Source: Pseudomonas borbori
Lineage (GTDB): Bacteria; Pseudomonadota; Gammaproteobacteria; Pseudomonadales; Pseudomonadaceae
Assembly: GCF_900115555.1 (NCBI RefSeq)
Contig: NZ_FOWX01000020.1
Span: 27,839 to 91,838 of the forward strand
Length of the DNA: 64,000 nucleotides
Direction of reading: 5' to 3'
Shown here: positions 24,502 through 36,070 of the stretch, one piece after another
Layout: each line of letters opens with the position of its first letter
How positions within the stretch are numbered: position 1 is the first letter of the stretch
The notes under the pieces: generated by a model
What the model was told of the DNA's origin: nothing
Database searches by the model: none
The model's input: the letters and a program-made list of their open reading frames with translations, nothing else
Made by a program: the position numbers and the translations under genes

Positions 24502-25286
24502 GCATGAACCTGACCGATCCCCGTGAGCTGGCCAACCTGCTGGAAGCCTTCTTGTTCGCCTCCGGCAAACCGCAATCACTGGAGCGGCTGTACGAGCTGT
24601 TCGAGGAGGCCGAGCGGCCGGCGCCGGCGGTGTTCAAAAAAGCCCTGGAGCGACTGCGCCAGTCCTGCGAAGGGCGTGCCTTCGAGCTGGTCGAGGTGGC
24701 TTCCGGTTACCGCCTGCAGGTGCGCGAATGCTATGCGCCCTGGGTCGGGCGCCTGTGGGAGGAGCGCCCGCAGCGTTATTCGCGGGCCATGCTGGAGACC
24801 CTGGCGCTGATTGCCTACCGCCAGCCGATTACCCGCGGCGAAATCGAGGATATCCGTGGCGTGGCGGTCAACAGCCACATCGTCAAGACCCTGCTGGAGC
24901 GCGAATGGATCCGCGTGGTCGGCTACCGCGACGTGCCCGGCAAGCCGGCGATGCTGGCGACCACCAAGGCATTTCTCGATCACTTCAATCTGAAGAGTCT
25001 CGACCAGCTCCCGCCGCTGGCGGCCCTGCGTGAGCTGGAACCCGAACCGTCGCTGGCCTTCGATGACGAGCTTGCCGCGCCGCAGAGCCTGCAGGCTCGC
25101 GCCGACCTGGCGCTCGCCGATGAAGCGCTGGTGGAAGCAAGCGAGGAAACCAGCTTCGGCAGCCTGCTGGCCGAGCTGGACTCCATGGAGCAGGGCTTGA
25201 AGACCGATTTCGATGATTTTTCCGTCGCCGACGGCGATGAGCTGGCCGAAGCCGCGGACGAAGAGGAGTTGCCGCGTCACGGCTAG
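24498..25286 (+). CDS. scpB: Segregation and condensation protein B
   Basis: This is a 262-residue protein with two winged-helix domains in the first ~185 residues (E-A-F-L-F-A-S-G-K-P and L-E-T-L-A-L-I-A-Y-R-Q-P-I-T-R-G-E-I-E-D-I-R-G-V, a diagnostic ScpB segment). An acidic unstructured tail of ~75 residues follows, as in other Pseudomonas ScpB. ScpB dimers cap the ScpA kleisin and help control Smc ATPase cycling. It overlaps scpA, so stoichiometric translation is likely, and is followed by rluB after 184 bp. Confidence 0.92.
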   Translation: MSMNLTDPRELANLLEAFLFASGKPQSLERLYELFEEAERPAPAVFKKALERLRQSCEGRAFELVEVASGYRLQVRECYAPWVGRLWEERPQRYSRAMLETLALIAYRQPITRGEIEDIRGVAVNSHIVKTLLEREWIRVVGYRDVPGKPAMLATTKAFLDHFNLKSLDQLPPLAALRELEPEPSLAFDDELAAPQSLQARADLALADEALVEASEETSFGSLLAELDSMEQGLKTDFDDFSVADGDELAEAADEEELPRHG

Positions 25287-25470
25287 CCCGGTGCAATCCG
25301 GGGGCGGCTGACAATGCCAGTGCGGCTGCGCCGGCCGTCGAAAAGACCAATGACGGCTCGTCTGCCGACTAGCCTCAAACGATGCGTTCGCTGCGCGTTT
25401 CGCGTATGATCCGCGCCCCTTCGACGACTTGCTGTCGTCCATCACTAGAGAAACACCGGGAGGTGCCCAG

Positions 25471-26685
25471 ATGAGTGAATCCGAAGAATACAGTCCAGCC
25501 GGCGAAAAACTGCAGAAAGTCATGGCGCGCATGGGCCTGGCTTCACGTCGCGAAATCGAAGGCTGGATCAGCGCCGGCCGGGTCAAGGTCAATGGCGCGG
25601 TCGCCGGTCTCGGTCAGCGCGTCGACCTGCACGATGCCATCGCCATCGATGGCCGTCTGATCAAGCGCGAAGAAGCCGCCGAAAGCGTGCGCCGCGTGAT
25701 CATCTATAACAAGCCCGAAGGCGAGATCTGCACCCGCGACGACCCCGAAGGTCGCCCGACCGTGTTCGACCGCCTGCCACGGCCGAAAGAGGGCCGCTGG
25801 ATCAACATCGGCCGCCTCGACATCAACACCACCGGCCTGCTGATGTTCACCACCGACGGTGAGCTGGCCAATCGCCTGATGCACCCGTCCTTCCAGATGG
25901 ACCGCGAGTACGCGGTGCGCGTGCGCGGCGAAGTCGATGAGGAAATGATCGAGCGGCTGAAAGCCGGGGTAATGCTCGAAGACGGCCCGGCCAAGTTCAC
26001 CGACATCAAGGAGGCGCCGGGCGGCGTCGGCTTCAACCACTGGTATCACTGCGTGGTGATGGAAGGCCGCAACCGCGAGGTGCGCCGTCTGTGGGAATCC
26101 CAGGGCCTGGTGGTCAGCCGCCTGAAGCGCGTGCGTTTCGGCCCGGTATTCATCACCTCGGACCTGACCATGGGCCGCTGGCGCGAGATGAGCCAGCGCG
26201 AGGTGGATATCCTCAGCGAGGAAGTCGGCCTCAAGCCGGTCGCCTTGCCGGACATGAAAGAGAAAACCCGCGACAAGCTCGAGCGTCTGCAGCGCAAGTC
26301 GGCCAAGCCGGTCGGTCGCGGCGAGCGCCCGCAGCGCACCCTGCGTCCGGCCCATGGTGGGCCGGTGACGGCTGAGCGTGCTGGCGCCGGGCGTAACCCG
26401 CATGGCGAAGAGGCTGAGCGTGCAGTGCGTACCCCGCGCCCGCCACGCGCCGACAAGGGGCGTGCGGAGCAAGGTCGTCCGGCTCAGGGCAAGGGGACAC
26501 CGGTTGCCGAGCGGCCGCGGGATGTCAACAAGAAGACTTCGGGCAAGTCCAAGCCTGTGCGTCCGGGCGTCGAGCTGAGCGAGCGCCCGGGGCGCAAGCC
26601 GGCCGCGTCGAGCAAGCGCCGCAGCCAGCCAGCGGGCGAAGGGCAGCGTCCAGGCTTTGGTCGTGGCGGGCGCAAGCCGCAGTAA
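25471..26685 (+). CDS. rluB: 23S rRNA pseudouridine(2605) synthase RluB
   Basis: The protein is 404 residues from the ATG at 25471 (GGGAGGTG upstream). An S4 RNA-binding domain lies at ~11-58 (G-E-K-L-Q-K-V-M-A-R-M-G-L-A-S-R-R) and a RsuA-type pseudouridine synthase domain follows, with catalytic Asp117 in G-R-L-D-I-N-T-T-G-L. From ~265 onward there is a long Arg/Lys/Pro/Gly-rich tail of ~140 residues, much longer than in E. coli RluB but typical in Pseudomonas. The enzyme modifies U2605 in the peptidyl-transferase region of 23S rRNA. A strong terminator follows. Confidence 0.92.
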   Translation: MSESEEYSPAGEKLQKVMARMGLASRREIEGWISAGRVKVNGAVAGLGQRVDLHDAIAIDGRLIKREEAAESVRRVIIYNKPEGEICTRDDPEGRPTVFDRLPRPKEGRWINIGRLDINTTGLLMFTTDGELANRLMHPSFQMDREYAVRVRGEVDEEMIERLKAGVMLEDGPAKFTDIKEAPGGVGFNHWYHCVVMEGRNREVRRLWESQGLVVSRLKRVRFGPVFITSDLTMGRWREMSQREVDILSEEVGLKPVALPDMKEKTRDKLERLQRKSAKPVGRGERPQRTLRPAHGGPVTAERAGAGRNPHGEEAERAVRTPRPPRADKGRAEQGRPAQGKGTPVAERPRDVNKKTSGKSKPVRPGVELSERPGRKPAASSKRRSQPAGEGQRPGFGRGGRKPQ

Positions 26686-26711
26686 GCTGAGGCGTCGCGA
26701 TCCTGGGGGCA

Positions 26712-26742
26712 TAAAAAGGGGACTCGATCGAGTCCCTTTTTT
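26712..26742 (+). terminator. Rho-independent terminator of rluB
   Basis: GGGACTCGATCGAGTCCC is a perfect palindrome flanked by A5 on the left and T6 on the right. It can therefore stop both rluB and the convergent diguanylate cyclase gene, whose stop is 12 bases away. Confidence 0.88.
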
Positions 26743-26753
26743 GCGGGCTGTAT

Positions 26754-27680
26754 TTAACCGGCCATGCTCAGGCGATTGCGCCCGTCGCGCTTGGCTACAT
26801 AGAGCGCGCTATCGGCGCGGCGTAGCAGGCTCTCCGCCGACTCGCCCGGTAGCAGGGTGGCGCAGCCGAGGCTGATGGATACCTCTATCGGTCGGCCCTG
26901 GGCCAGGCATTGCAACTCTTGCACGGCATGACGCAGGCGTTCGCCGACCATGCAGGCGGCTTCGCGGCAGGTTCCGGAGAGCAGTACGAGAAATTCTTCG
27001 CCGCCGTAACGAAACACCATGTCGATGTTGCGCAGCTGGTTTTTCAGGGTGGCGGCAACGTCTATCAAGACCTCGTCGCCGATGCTGTGGCCGTGGTTGT
27101 CGTTGATCTGCTTGAAGTGGTCGAGATCGAGCATCAGCAGCGAGAGCGGTTGCTGGTTGCGGCGCGACAGATCGATTTCGCGTTGCAGAATCTGATCCAT
27201 GGCAATGCGGTTGCCGGTGTTGGTCAGCGGGTCGCGTAGCGCGCTCTGGATCGCCGCGCGGTAGAGCAGGGCATTGCGCAGCGGGAACAGCAGGCTGGCC
27301 AGCAGGGACTCCAGTTGGCCGAGCTCCTCGTCGCTGAAGCGCTGCTGCCGGCGAAAAACCAGCTCGCCGAGGTATTCGCCCTCATGGCTCAGCCGGTAGC
27401 CGGCCGAGTGGCTGGCGCGTTCGCCCAGCTCCAGGCGCAGGTCGGCGGTCGGCTGCTGATAGGTCAGGGCGTTGAGCGGCACCAGGCTCTGCACGGCAGT
27501 GAAGAACAGTCTGAGGATGCGCTCGGCATCCAGGCTGGTCTGTAGTTGCATGCTGAGTTGCTGACGCAGTTGCGCCAGGCTGATCGGCTGCAGAGAAGGC
27601 GCGCGATTGCCGGAAAAACCCAGGCGCTGAAGCTTGGCTGTATCGAAGTCGATGGTGTTGGACTGGCTGGGGGTAACCAT
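26754..27680 (-). CDS. GGDEF-domain diguanylate cyclase
   Basis: The protein is 308 residues from the ATG at 27680. The N-terminal ~140 residues look like a small GAF-type sensor (L-R-L-F-F-T-A-V-Q-S-L-V-P-L-N-A-L). The C-terminal GGDEF domain has Asp/metal motif L-D-L-D-H-F-K-Q-I-N-D near 184-194, the active G-G-E-E-F at 226-230 and an allosteric I-site R-N-I-D (217-220) exactly five residues before it. It should make c-di-GMP from GTP, with product inhibition. No EAL domain is attached. It has no signal peptide or membrane helix, so it is cytoplasmic. The input signal is unknown. Confidence 0.9.
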   Translation of the reverse strand: MVTPSQSNTIDFDTAKLQRLGFSGNRAPSLQPISLAQLRQQLSMQLQTSLDAERILRLFFTAVQSLVPLNALTYQQPTADLRLELGERASHSAGYRLSHEGEYLGELVFRRQQRFSDEELGQLESLLASLLFPLRNALLYRAAIQSALRDPLTNTGNRIAMDQILQREIDLSRRNQQPLSLLMLDLDHFKQINDNHGHSIGDEVLIDVAATLKNQLRNIDMVFRYGGEEFLVLLSGTCREAACMVGERLRHAVQELQCLAQGRPIEVSISLGCATLLPGESAESLLRRADSALYVAKRDGRNRLSMAG

Positions 27681-27906
27681 AAATGCTGAGCCTCTGGCGC
27701 ATTGATGCGGCAACACTGCCTATAGAGCGAATTTCATGCCAGAGGGTTCAGGAAATATGAAAATTATTTGAAGTCAGTCACTTGCGCCGGTTTTGCGCGG
27801 CAAATGGCCAGTATCGGCAATTCCCTTGCCTGGTCGGCCGGCAAACTGTTGCCGGTTTGTGCCTGGGTCGCCATTTTTCTGCCGTTTCAGGTCGCGGATC
27901 CTGGCT

Positions 27907-28647
27907 TTACTGGGCGTCGAATGCCTGGCCATTGACGCCGCTGCTGTCGGGGCCCATCAGGTACAGGTAAACCGGCATTATCGCTTCGGGTCGCGGGTTG
28001 TTCGCCGGATTTTCCCCTGGATAAGCCTGGGCGCGCATATCGGTGCGGGTTGCACCCGGGTTGATGCTGTTGGCACGTAGCGGCGCCACGCCCTCGACTT
28101 CATCGGCCAGCACTTGCATCAGGCCCTCGGTGGCGAACTTGGAGACCGCATAAGCGCCCCAGTAGGCGCGGCCTTTGCGTCCGACGCTGCTCGAGGTGAA
28201 GACCACCGAGGCATCGCTGGAGAGTTTCAGCAGCGGCAGCAGGGTGCTGGTGAGCATGAAGGTGGCGTTGACGTTGACCTGCATCACGCGCATGAAGTTG
28301 TCGCCGGAGAGTTGCTCCAGCGGTGTGCGCGGGCCGACGATCGAGGCGTTGTGCAGCAGGCCGTCGAGCTTGCCGAATTCGCGCTCGATCATCGCCGCCA
28401 GTTCGTCGTACTGGTGCGGCAGGGCGGTTTCCAGGTTGAACGGGATCACCGCGGGTTGCGGGTGGCCGGCGGCCTCGATGGCGTCGTAGACCCGGCTGAG
28501 GTTTCCCTCGGTCTTGCCCAGCAGCAGCACAGTCGCCCCATGGGCGGCAAAGGTCTGCGCGGCGGTGGCGCCAATCCCGCGGCCGGCGCCAGTGACCAGA
28601 ATCACCCGGTCCTTGAGCAGGTCGGGGCGGGCAGAGTATTGGAACAT
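27907..28647 (-). CDS. yciK: YciK family SDR oxidoreductase
   Basis: The protein is 246 residues from the ATG at 28647 (AGGAG upstream). It is a classical SDR: T-G-A-G-R-G-I-G at 19-26, H-N-A-S in place of N-N-A-G near 99, Ser triplet at 152-154, Tyr166 and Lys170 in Y-A-V-S-K. YciK-type enzymes carry the N-terminal F-x-Y-x-A-R-P-D-L-L-K-D-R motif seen here; their substrate is unknown. In Pseudomonas the gene regularly follows ubiG and mupP, as here. It is separated from mupP by a 105-bp repeat-rich gap. Confidence 0.9.
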   Translation of the reverse strand: MFQYSARPDLLKDRVILVTGAGRGIGATAAQTFAAHGATVLLLGKTEGNLSRVYDAIEAAGHPQPAVIPFNLETALPHQYDELAAMIEREFGKLDGLLHNASIVGPRTPLEQLSGDNFMRVMQVNVNATFMLTSTLLPLLKLSSDASVVFTSSSVGRKGRAYWGAYAVSKFATEGLMQVLADEVEGVAPLRANSINPGATRTDMRAQAYPGENPANNPRPEAIMPVYLYLMGPDSSGVNGQAFDAQ

Positions 28648-28752
28648 GAAGGGCTCCTTCGGAGGGCGGCAAGCCTCAAGCGGCAAGCGGCAAGTTAAAA
28701 GCTAGGGAGTGGGTGCGGGCTTCTGGCTGCATACCGGCTTGCAGCTGCTGCG

Positions 28753-29424
28753 TCAGCAGCCGCCCAGCGCCCGATCCAGCACCGCGCGCAATTCCAGTGG
28801 GTGGTCGACGACTACGTCGGCGCCCCAGTTTCTCGGGTTGTCCTCCGGGTGGATATAGCCGTAGGTCACTGCCGCGGTCCTGGTGCCGGCGGCGCGTCCC
28901 GACTCGATGTCGCGCAGGTCATCGCCGACGAACAGGACGCTGGCCGGGTCCAGGCCCAGCTGGGAGCAGGCAAGGAGCATCGGCTCCGGGTCGGGTTTGC
29001 TGTTGGTCACATGGTCCGGGCAGATCAGGATGGCGGAGCGCTCGGCCAGGCGCAGTTGCTGCATGATCGGTTCGGCGAAGCGCAGCGGCTTGTTGGTCAC
29101 CACGCCCCAGATCAGCTTGGCCTGCTCGATATCGGCGAGCAGTTGATCGATACCGTCGAAAGGTCGGGTCAGCACTGCGCAGTGATCCTGGTAACGCTCG
29201 AGAAACTCCAGGCGCAGGGCCTCGAACTGCTCGGCCAGCGGATCCATGGCGAAGCTCGCCGCAACCATGGCGCGGGCTCCGCCGGAAATCTGATCGCGGA
29301 TCAGCTTGTCATCCACGGCCGCCAAGCCGCGCTCGGCGCGCATCGCCTGGCAGATGGCAATAAAGTCCGGGGCACTGTCGAGCAGGGTGCCATCCATATC
29401 GAAAAGAACCGCGCGCAAACGCAT
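28753..29424 (-). CDS. mupP: N-acetylmuramic acid 6-phosphate phosphatase MupP
   Basis: This is a 223-residue HAD-IA phosphatase. Motif I is F-D9-M-D11-G-T-L-L-D-S, motif II T-N-K in W-G-V-V-T-N-K-P, motif III K-P-D-P, and motif [10 protein letters not shown]. The position between ubiG and yciK is that of P. aeruginosa PA3172, shown to be MupP. MupP dephosphorylates MurNAc-6-P in the peptidoglycan recycling route that bypasses MurA and confers intrinsic fosfomycin tolerance. It overlaps ubiG by one base. Other HAD enzymes such as phosphoglycolate phosphatase are similar, so synteny carries weight in this call. Confidence 0.87.
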   Translation of the reverse strand: MRLRAVLFDMDGTLLDSAPDFIAICQAMRAERGLAAVDDKLIRDQISGGARAMVAASFAMDPLAEQFEALRLEFLERYQDHCAVLTRPFDGIDQLLADIEQAKLIWGVVTNKPLRFAEPIMQQLRLAERSAILICPDHVTNSKPDPEPMLLACSQLGLDPASVLFVGDDLRDIESGRAAGTRTAAVTYGYIHPEDNPRNWGADVVVDHPLELRAVLDRALGGC

Positions 29425-30122
29425 CAGGCCTCCTTCAGCGTCTGGAGCATGTAATTGACGTCGACATCCGCTTGCAGTTTGTAGTGCTTGGTCAGCGGGT
29501 TGTAGGTCAGACCGATAATGTCCTTGACCTGCAGGCCGGCGTCGCGGCTCCAGGCCCCCAGTTCCGAGGGGCGGATGAACTTCTTGAAGTCATGGGTGCC
29601 GCGCGGCAGCAGGCGCAGCAGGTATTCCGCGCCTATCACCGCGAACATATAGGCCTTGGGGTTGCGATTGATGGTGGAGAAGAACACCTGGCCGCCGGGT
29701 TTGACCAGGCTGTGGCAGGCGCGGATCACCGAGGCCGGATCCGGGACGTGTTCGAGCATTTCCAGGCAGGTGACCACGTCGAACTGCTCGGGCATTTCAG
29801 CGGCCAGGGCTTCGGCGGTGCTCTGCCGGTACTGCACCGAGACGCCGGATTCCAGTTGGTGCAACTGGGCCACGGCCAGGGGCGCTTCGCCCATGTCGAT
29901 GCCGGTCACCTCGGCGCCACGCTGGGCCATGGCTTCGCTGAGGATGCCGCCGCCGCAGCCGATGTCGAGCACCTTCTTGCCGGCCAGGCTGACGCGCTCC
30001 TCGATCCAGTTGACCCGCAGCGGATTGATGTCGTGCAGGGGTTTGAATTCGCTTTCACGGTCCCACCAGCGGTGGGCGAGGGCTTCGAATTTGGCGATTT
30101 CGGCGTGATCGACGTTGCTCAT
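29424..30122 (-). CDS. ubiG: Ubiquinone biosynthesis O-methyltransferase UbiG
   Basis: The protein is 232 residues from the ATG at 30122, the usual UbiG start ([21 protein letters not shown]). The SAM-binding motif I is [13 protein letters not shown] near residue 53, with the acidic motif T-G-I-D-M-G-E after it. A later [15 protein letters not shown] segment fits the UbiG lid region. It performs both O-methylations in ubiquinone synthesis. It is first in the run ubiG-mupP-yciK. Confidence 0.95.
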   Translation of the reverse strand: MSNVDHAEIAKFEALAHRWWDRESEFKPLHDINPLRVNWIEERVSLAGKKVLDIGCGGGILSEAMAQRGAEVTGIDMGEAPLAVAQLHQLESGVSVQYRQSTAEALAAEMPEQFDVVTCLEMLEHVPDPASVIRACHSLVKPGGQVFFSTINRNPKAYMFAVIGAEYLLRLLPRGTHDFKKFIRPSELGAWSRDAGLQVKDIIGLTYNPLTKHYKLQADVDVNYMLQTLKEA

Positions 30123-30254
30123 AATGTTCCCTGAATAGAACTGGAGGCGGGAAGCCTGACGCTTGAAGCGCCTATGGTGCCAGTTTCGCGTTGTTGGGTG
30201 GACGCCCGCGGGCGAATCAATGTATGTCAGTTTGTCGCACTGGCCGGTGTTGCT

Positions 30255-30318
30255 GGGAGGGGCTTTAGCCGCGATGAGTGGGTGCCTCATTTGACCTGTC
30301 GCGGCTAAAGCCCCTCCC
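30255..30318. repeat. REP hairpin with perfect 20-bp arms
   Basis: GGGAGGGGCTTTAGCCGCGA at 30255-30274 is exactly inverted at 30299-30318, with a 24-base loop. One arm also occurs near 5061. It is a Pseudomonas REP-type palindrome lying between mtaD and ubiG, where it could act as an mRNA stabiliser or attenuator. Confidence 0.85.
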
Positions 30319-30335
30319 ACAAGCCCTTGCACATG

Positions 30336-31655
30336 CTAGCGCCGGGCGATTTTCGCGCCCCAGGCGCGGGCGTTGGCGATGATCCGCTGTTCGTCCAGGC
30401 GCGTCAGGCGGCCGCCGTCGAGCAGGTGCTTGCCGCCGACCCATAGATCCTCGACGCAGTCGCGGTTACTGGTGTAGATCAGTTGCGAAACCGGGTCGTA
30501 GATCGGCTGCTGGGCCAGGCCGGACAGGTTGAATGTCACCAGGTCGGCGGCTTTGCCGACTTCCAGCGAGCCGATCCGCTCATCCAGGCCGAGGGCGCGG
30601 GCGCCGTTGAGGGTCGCCATGCGCAGCGCGCGATGTGCGTCCAGGGCGCTGGCCGAACCGGCTACGGCCTTGGCCAGCAAGGCGGCTGTGCGGGTTTCGC
30701 CGAGCAGGTCCAGGTCGTTGTTGCTGGCGGCGCCGTCGGTGCCGATGGCCACGTTGACTCCGGCCTGCCAGAGCCGTTCCACCGGGCAGAAGCCGCAGGC
30801 CAGCTTGAGGTTGGACTCCGGGCAATGGATCACGCTGCTGTTGCTGGCCACCAGCAGGGCCAGATCCTCATCGTCGACCTGGGTCATGTGCACGGCCTGG
30901 AAGCGCGGGCCGAGCAGGCCGAGCCGCGCCAGGCGCGCCACAGGTCGCTCGCCGTACTGCTGCAGGCTCTGCTGCACTTCAAAAGCGGTCTCGTGCACGT
31001 GCATATGAATGCCGGCATCCAGTTCCGCGGCGAGCATGCGGATGTTTTCCAGCTTGTCGTCGCTCACCGTATAGGGTGCGTGGGGGGCGAAGGCGACGCT
31101 CAGGCGCGGGTGATGCTTGAGGTCGTCGAACAGCGCCAACCCTTTGCGCAGGGCTTCGTCGGCATCGCGGGCGCCGGGAATGGGAAAATCCAGTACCGGA
31201 ATGGTTATCTGGGCGCGGATGCCGCTCTTGTGTACCAGTTCGCTGGCTATTTCGGGAAAGAAGTACATGTCCGAGAAGCAGGTGATGCCGCCCTTGAGTT
31301 GCTCGGCGATAGCCAGTTCGGTGCCGTCCAGGACGAAGTGCTCGTCCACCCATTTGGCCTCGGCTGGCCAGATATGCTGCTGCAGCCAGTCGCTCAGCGG
31401 CAGCTCATCGGCCATGCCGCGGAACAGGCTCATGGCCGCATGGCCGTGGGCATTGACCAGTCCCGGTGTCAGCAGTCGGCCGGGCAGCTCGCGCACTGCC
31501 AGCGCCTTGTGCTTGAGCGCTTCGGCACGCGGTGCGATCAGGGCGATGCGGCCGTCGCGGATGCCCAGACCGTGCTCGTGCAGCACCACGCCCGCCGGCT
31601 CGACCGGCACCAGCCAGGTTGGAAGTAGGAGGAGGTCGAGCGGGGCGTCGGGCAT
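30336..31655 (-). CDS. mtaD: 5-methylthioadenosine / S-adenosylhomocysteine deaminase (TRZ/ATZ hydrolase)
   Basis: This is a 439-residue amidohydrolase. Metal ligands are N-A-H70-G-H72, the H-M-H-V-H-E segment near 215, [12 protein letters not shown] and [12 protein letters not shown], all typical of the SsnA/MtaD branch. In P. aeruginosa the orthologue (PA3170) deaminates methylthioadenosine to methylthioinosine, the first step of a Pseudomonas-type salvage route. It lies directly opposite mtnA, whose product acts later in that route, about 225 bp apart. Synteny with ubiG and gyrA supports the assignment. Confidence 0.9.
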   Translation of the reverse strand: MPDAPLDLLLLPTWLVPVEPAGVVLHEHGLGIRDGRIALIAPRAEALKHKALAVRELPGRLLTPGLVNAHGHAAMSLFRGMADELPLSDWLQQHIWPAEAKWVDEHFVLDGTELAIAEQLKGGITCFSDMYFFPEIASELVHKSGIRAQITIPVLDFPIPGARDADEALRKGLALFDDLKHHPRLSVAFAPHAPYTVSDDKLENIRMLAAELDAGIHMHVHETAFEVQQSLQQYGERPVARLARLGLLGPRFQAVHMTQVDDEDLALLVASNSSVIHCPESNLKLACGFCPVERLWQAGVNVAIGTDGAASNNDLDLLGETRTAALLAKAVAGSASALDAHRALRMATLNGARALGLDERIGSLEVGKAADLVTFNLSGLAQQPIYDPVSQLIYTSNRDCVEDLWVGGKHLLDGGRLTRLDEQRIIANARAWGAKIARR

Positions 31656-31724
31656 GCCGGGGCTTCCTGCGGATATCTGAGAGGCTGAGTTTATAGGGGA
31701 ACGGCGTGCGCTTGAAGCTGTGCT

Positions 31725-31830
31725 GCTATTAAGTCGTGAGCGGCAAGCGGATCGGTGTTCGGCCCGGCAGTCGCGTCTCGTCAGGCGTTCTCGCTTTTAC
31801 TTGCGGCTTGCAGCTTGCTTCTCTCTTGCC
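31725..31830. repeat. GCTTGC-type intergenic repeats
   Basis: GTCGTGAGCGGCAAGCGG and ACTTGCGGCTTGCAGCTTGC face each other between the divergent mtaD and mtnA. Similar CAAGC/GCTTG units occur at 28665-28700 and in the hisC hairpin at 38276-38354, so this is one repeat family. Confidence 0.55.
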
Positions 31831-31844
31831 GCTGTTTCTCTGCG

Positions 31845-31850
31845 TATAAT
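31845..31850 (+). promoter_or_regulatory. Candidate -10 element for mtnA
   Basis: TATAAT lies 30 bases before the mtnA ATG. No good -35 is visible at the usual distance, so the promoter may need an activator or be weak. Confidence 0.4.
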
Positions 31851-31879
31851 CTTCGGTTTTTTCGGGTGCGGGGTAGGTC

Positions 31880-32956
31880 ATGCGCGAGCAATTGCTAGCG
31901 GCGGAGAAGGTTCAAGCCATTGATTGGCGCGATGGCGCTCTGCATCTGCTCGATCAGCGTGTGTTGCCGTTCGAGGAAATCTGGCATGTCTGCCATTCGG
32001 CGGCGGCCGTCGCCGAGGCGATTCGCCTGATGGTGGTGCGCGGAGCACCGGCTATTGGTATCAGTGCGGCCTATGGGGTGGTACTCGGCGCGCGTGCCCG
32101 GGTGGCCGAGGGGGATGGCTGGCGCGCGGCCCTGGAGGCGGATTTTCAGCTATTGGCCGATTCGCGGCCGACCGCGGTCAATCTGTTCTGGGCGCTCGAC
32201 CGCATGCGCGAGCGCCTGGTACGGATCAAGGAAGGCGACGATCCGCTTGCGCTGCTGGAGGCCGAGGCGCGGGGTATCCATCAGAGCGACAGGGAAGCCA
32301 ATCTGACCATGGCGCAGATCGGCGTCGATCTGATTCGCAAGCATCAGGGCAGCCAGCAGAACCTGCTGACCCATTGCAATGCCGGTGCCCTGGCCACTGG
32401 CGGATTCGGTACGGCGCTGGGGGTGATTCGCGCGGCCTATCTGGAGGGGTTGGTCGAGCGCGTCTATGTCGATGAGACTCGGCCCTGGCTGCAAGGCTCG
32501 CGCCTGACCGCCTGGGAGCTGGCCGGTGAAGGTGTTCCGGTCAGTCTGAATGTCGATTCGGCCGCCGCGCACCTGATGAAGACCCGCGGCATCACCTGGG
32601 TCATAGTCGGCGCCGACCGGATTGCCGCCAATGGCGATGTGGCGAACAAGATCGGCACCTACCAGTTGGCGGTCAATGCCATGCATCATGGCGTGCGTTT
32701 CATGGTGGTGGCGCCGAGCTCGACCATCGACATGGCGCTGGAGAGTGGTGACGACATCCCTATCGAGGAGCGTGATGCCAGTGAATTGCTCGAACTCAAT
32801 GGGCAGCGCGTGGCGGCCGGGGTGGATGCGCTCAATCCGGTGTTCGATGTGACACCGGCCGACCTGATCGACTTCATCGTCACCGAGAAGGGTGTGGTCG
32901 AGCGGCCGGATGCGGCAAAAATGACCAGGCTGATGTGCCGCAAACGTCTGCATTGA
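31880..32956 (+). CDS. mtnA: S-methyl-5-thioribose-1-phosphate isomerase
   Basis: This is a 358-residue member of the eIF2B/MtnA family. R-G-A-P-A-I-G is at 54-60, catalytic Cys166 in T-H-C-N-A-G-A-L-A, and catalytic Asp246 in [19 protein letters not shown]. All conserved residues are present. It converts methylthioribose-1-phosphate to methylthioribulose-1-phosphate in methionine salvage. The ATG at 31880 is followed by [11 protein letters not shown]. It is divergent from mtaD and followed by gyrA after a 244-bp gap with its own promoter. Confidence 0.95.
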   Translation: MREQLLAAEKVQAIDWRDGALHLLDQRVLPFEEIWHVCHSAAAVAEAIRLMVVRGAPAIGISAAYGVVLGARARVAEGDGWRAALEADFQLLADSRPTAVNLFWALDRMRERLVRIKEGDDPLALLEAEARGIHQSDREANLTMAQIGVDLIRKHQGSQQNLLTHCNAGALATGGFGTALGVIRAAYLEGLVERVYVDETRPWLQGSRLTAWELAGEGVPVSLNVDSAAAHLMKTRGITWVIVGADRIAANGDVANKIGTYQLAVNAMHHGVRFMVVAPSSTIDMALESGDDIPIEERDASELLELNGQRVAAGVDALNPVFDVTPADLIDFIVTEKGVVERPDAAKMTRLMCRKRLH

Positions 32957-33024
32957 GCCTGTCGCGGCTGGTCGGCCGGCGTTGGCGTGACGGCTGGTTG
33001 GGGATAGGTGCGGGGCGCCGATTG

Positions 33025-33033
33025 TGATAAGAT
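33025..33033 (+). promoter_or_regulatory. Candidate extended -10 promoter of gyrA
   Basis: TG-A-TAAGAT forms an extended -10, with TTGGGG about 25-30 bases upstream as a possible -35. It leaves a leader of roughly 160 bases before the gyrA ATG. Confidence 0.45.
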
Positions 33034-33200
33034 CCGGCCGTTTTCAGGGGCGCTGGCAACGGTCGCCTTAACTGCGCAGATACATGGCATAACTCATTGA
33101 TTTGTCGTGAGTCGCTGCTGGCCCAGGGCCGCGCGGCACGCTTCGCCTCGTTCGGGATGAATGGCGCGGAGTATCACCAGAAAAAGGAATCAGGCTACTC

Positions 33201-35975
<2,775 letters not shown>

Positions 35976-36070
35976 TCTGTGTGAGCGAGGCTGGACCTCG
36001 CTCATTGCAGCGTTGGATTCGACGGCTGGCCGGCAGTGGCCAGTCGTCCAACATATGAGCGAGAGTGGAT

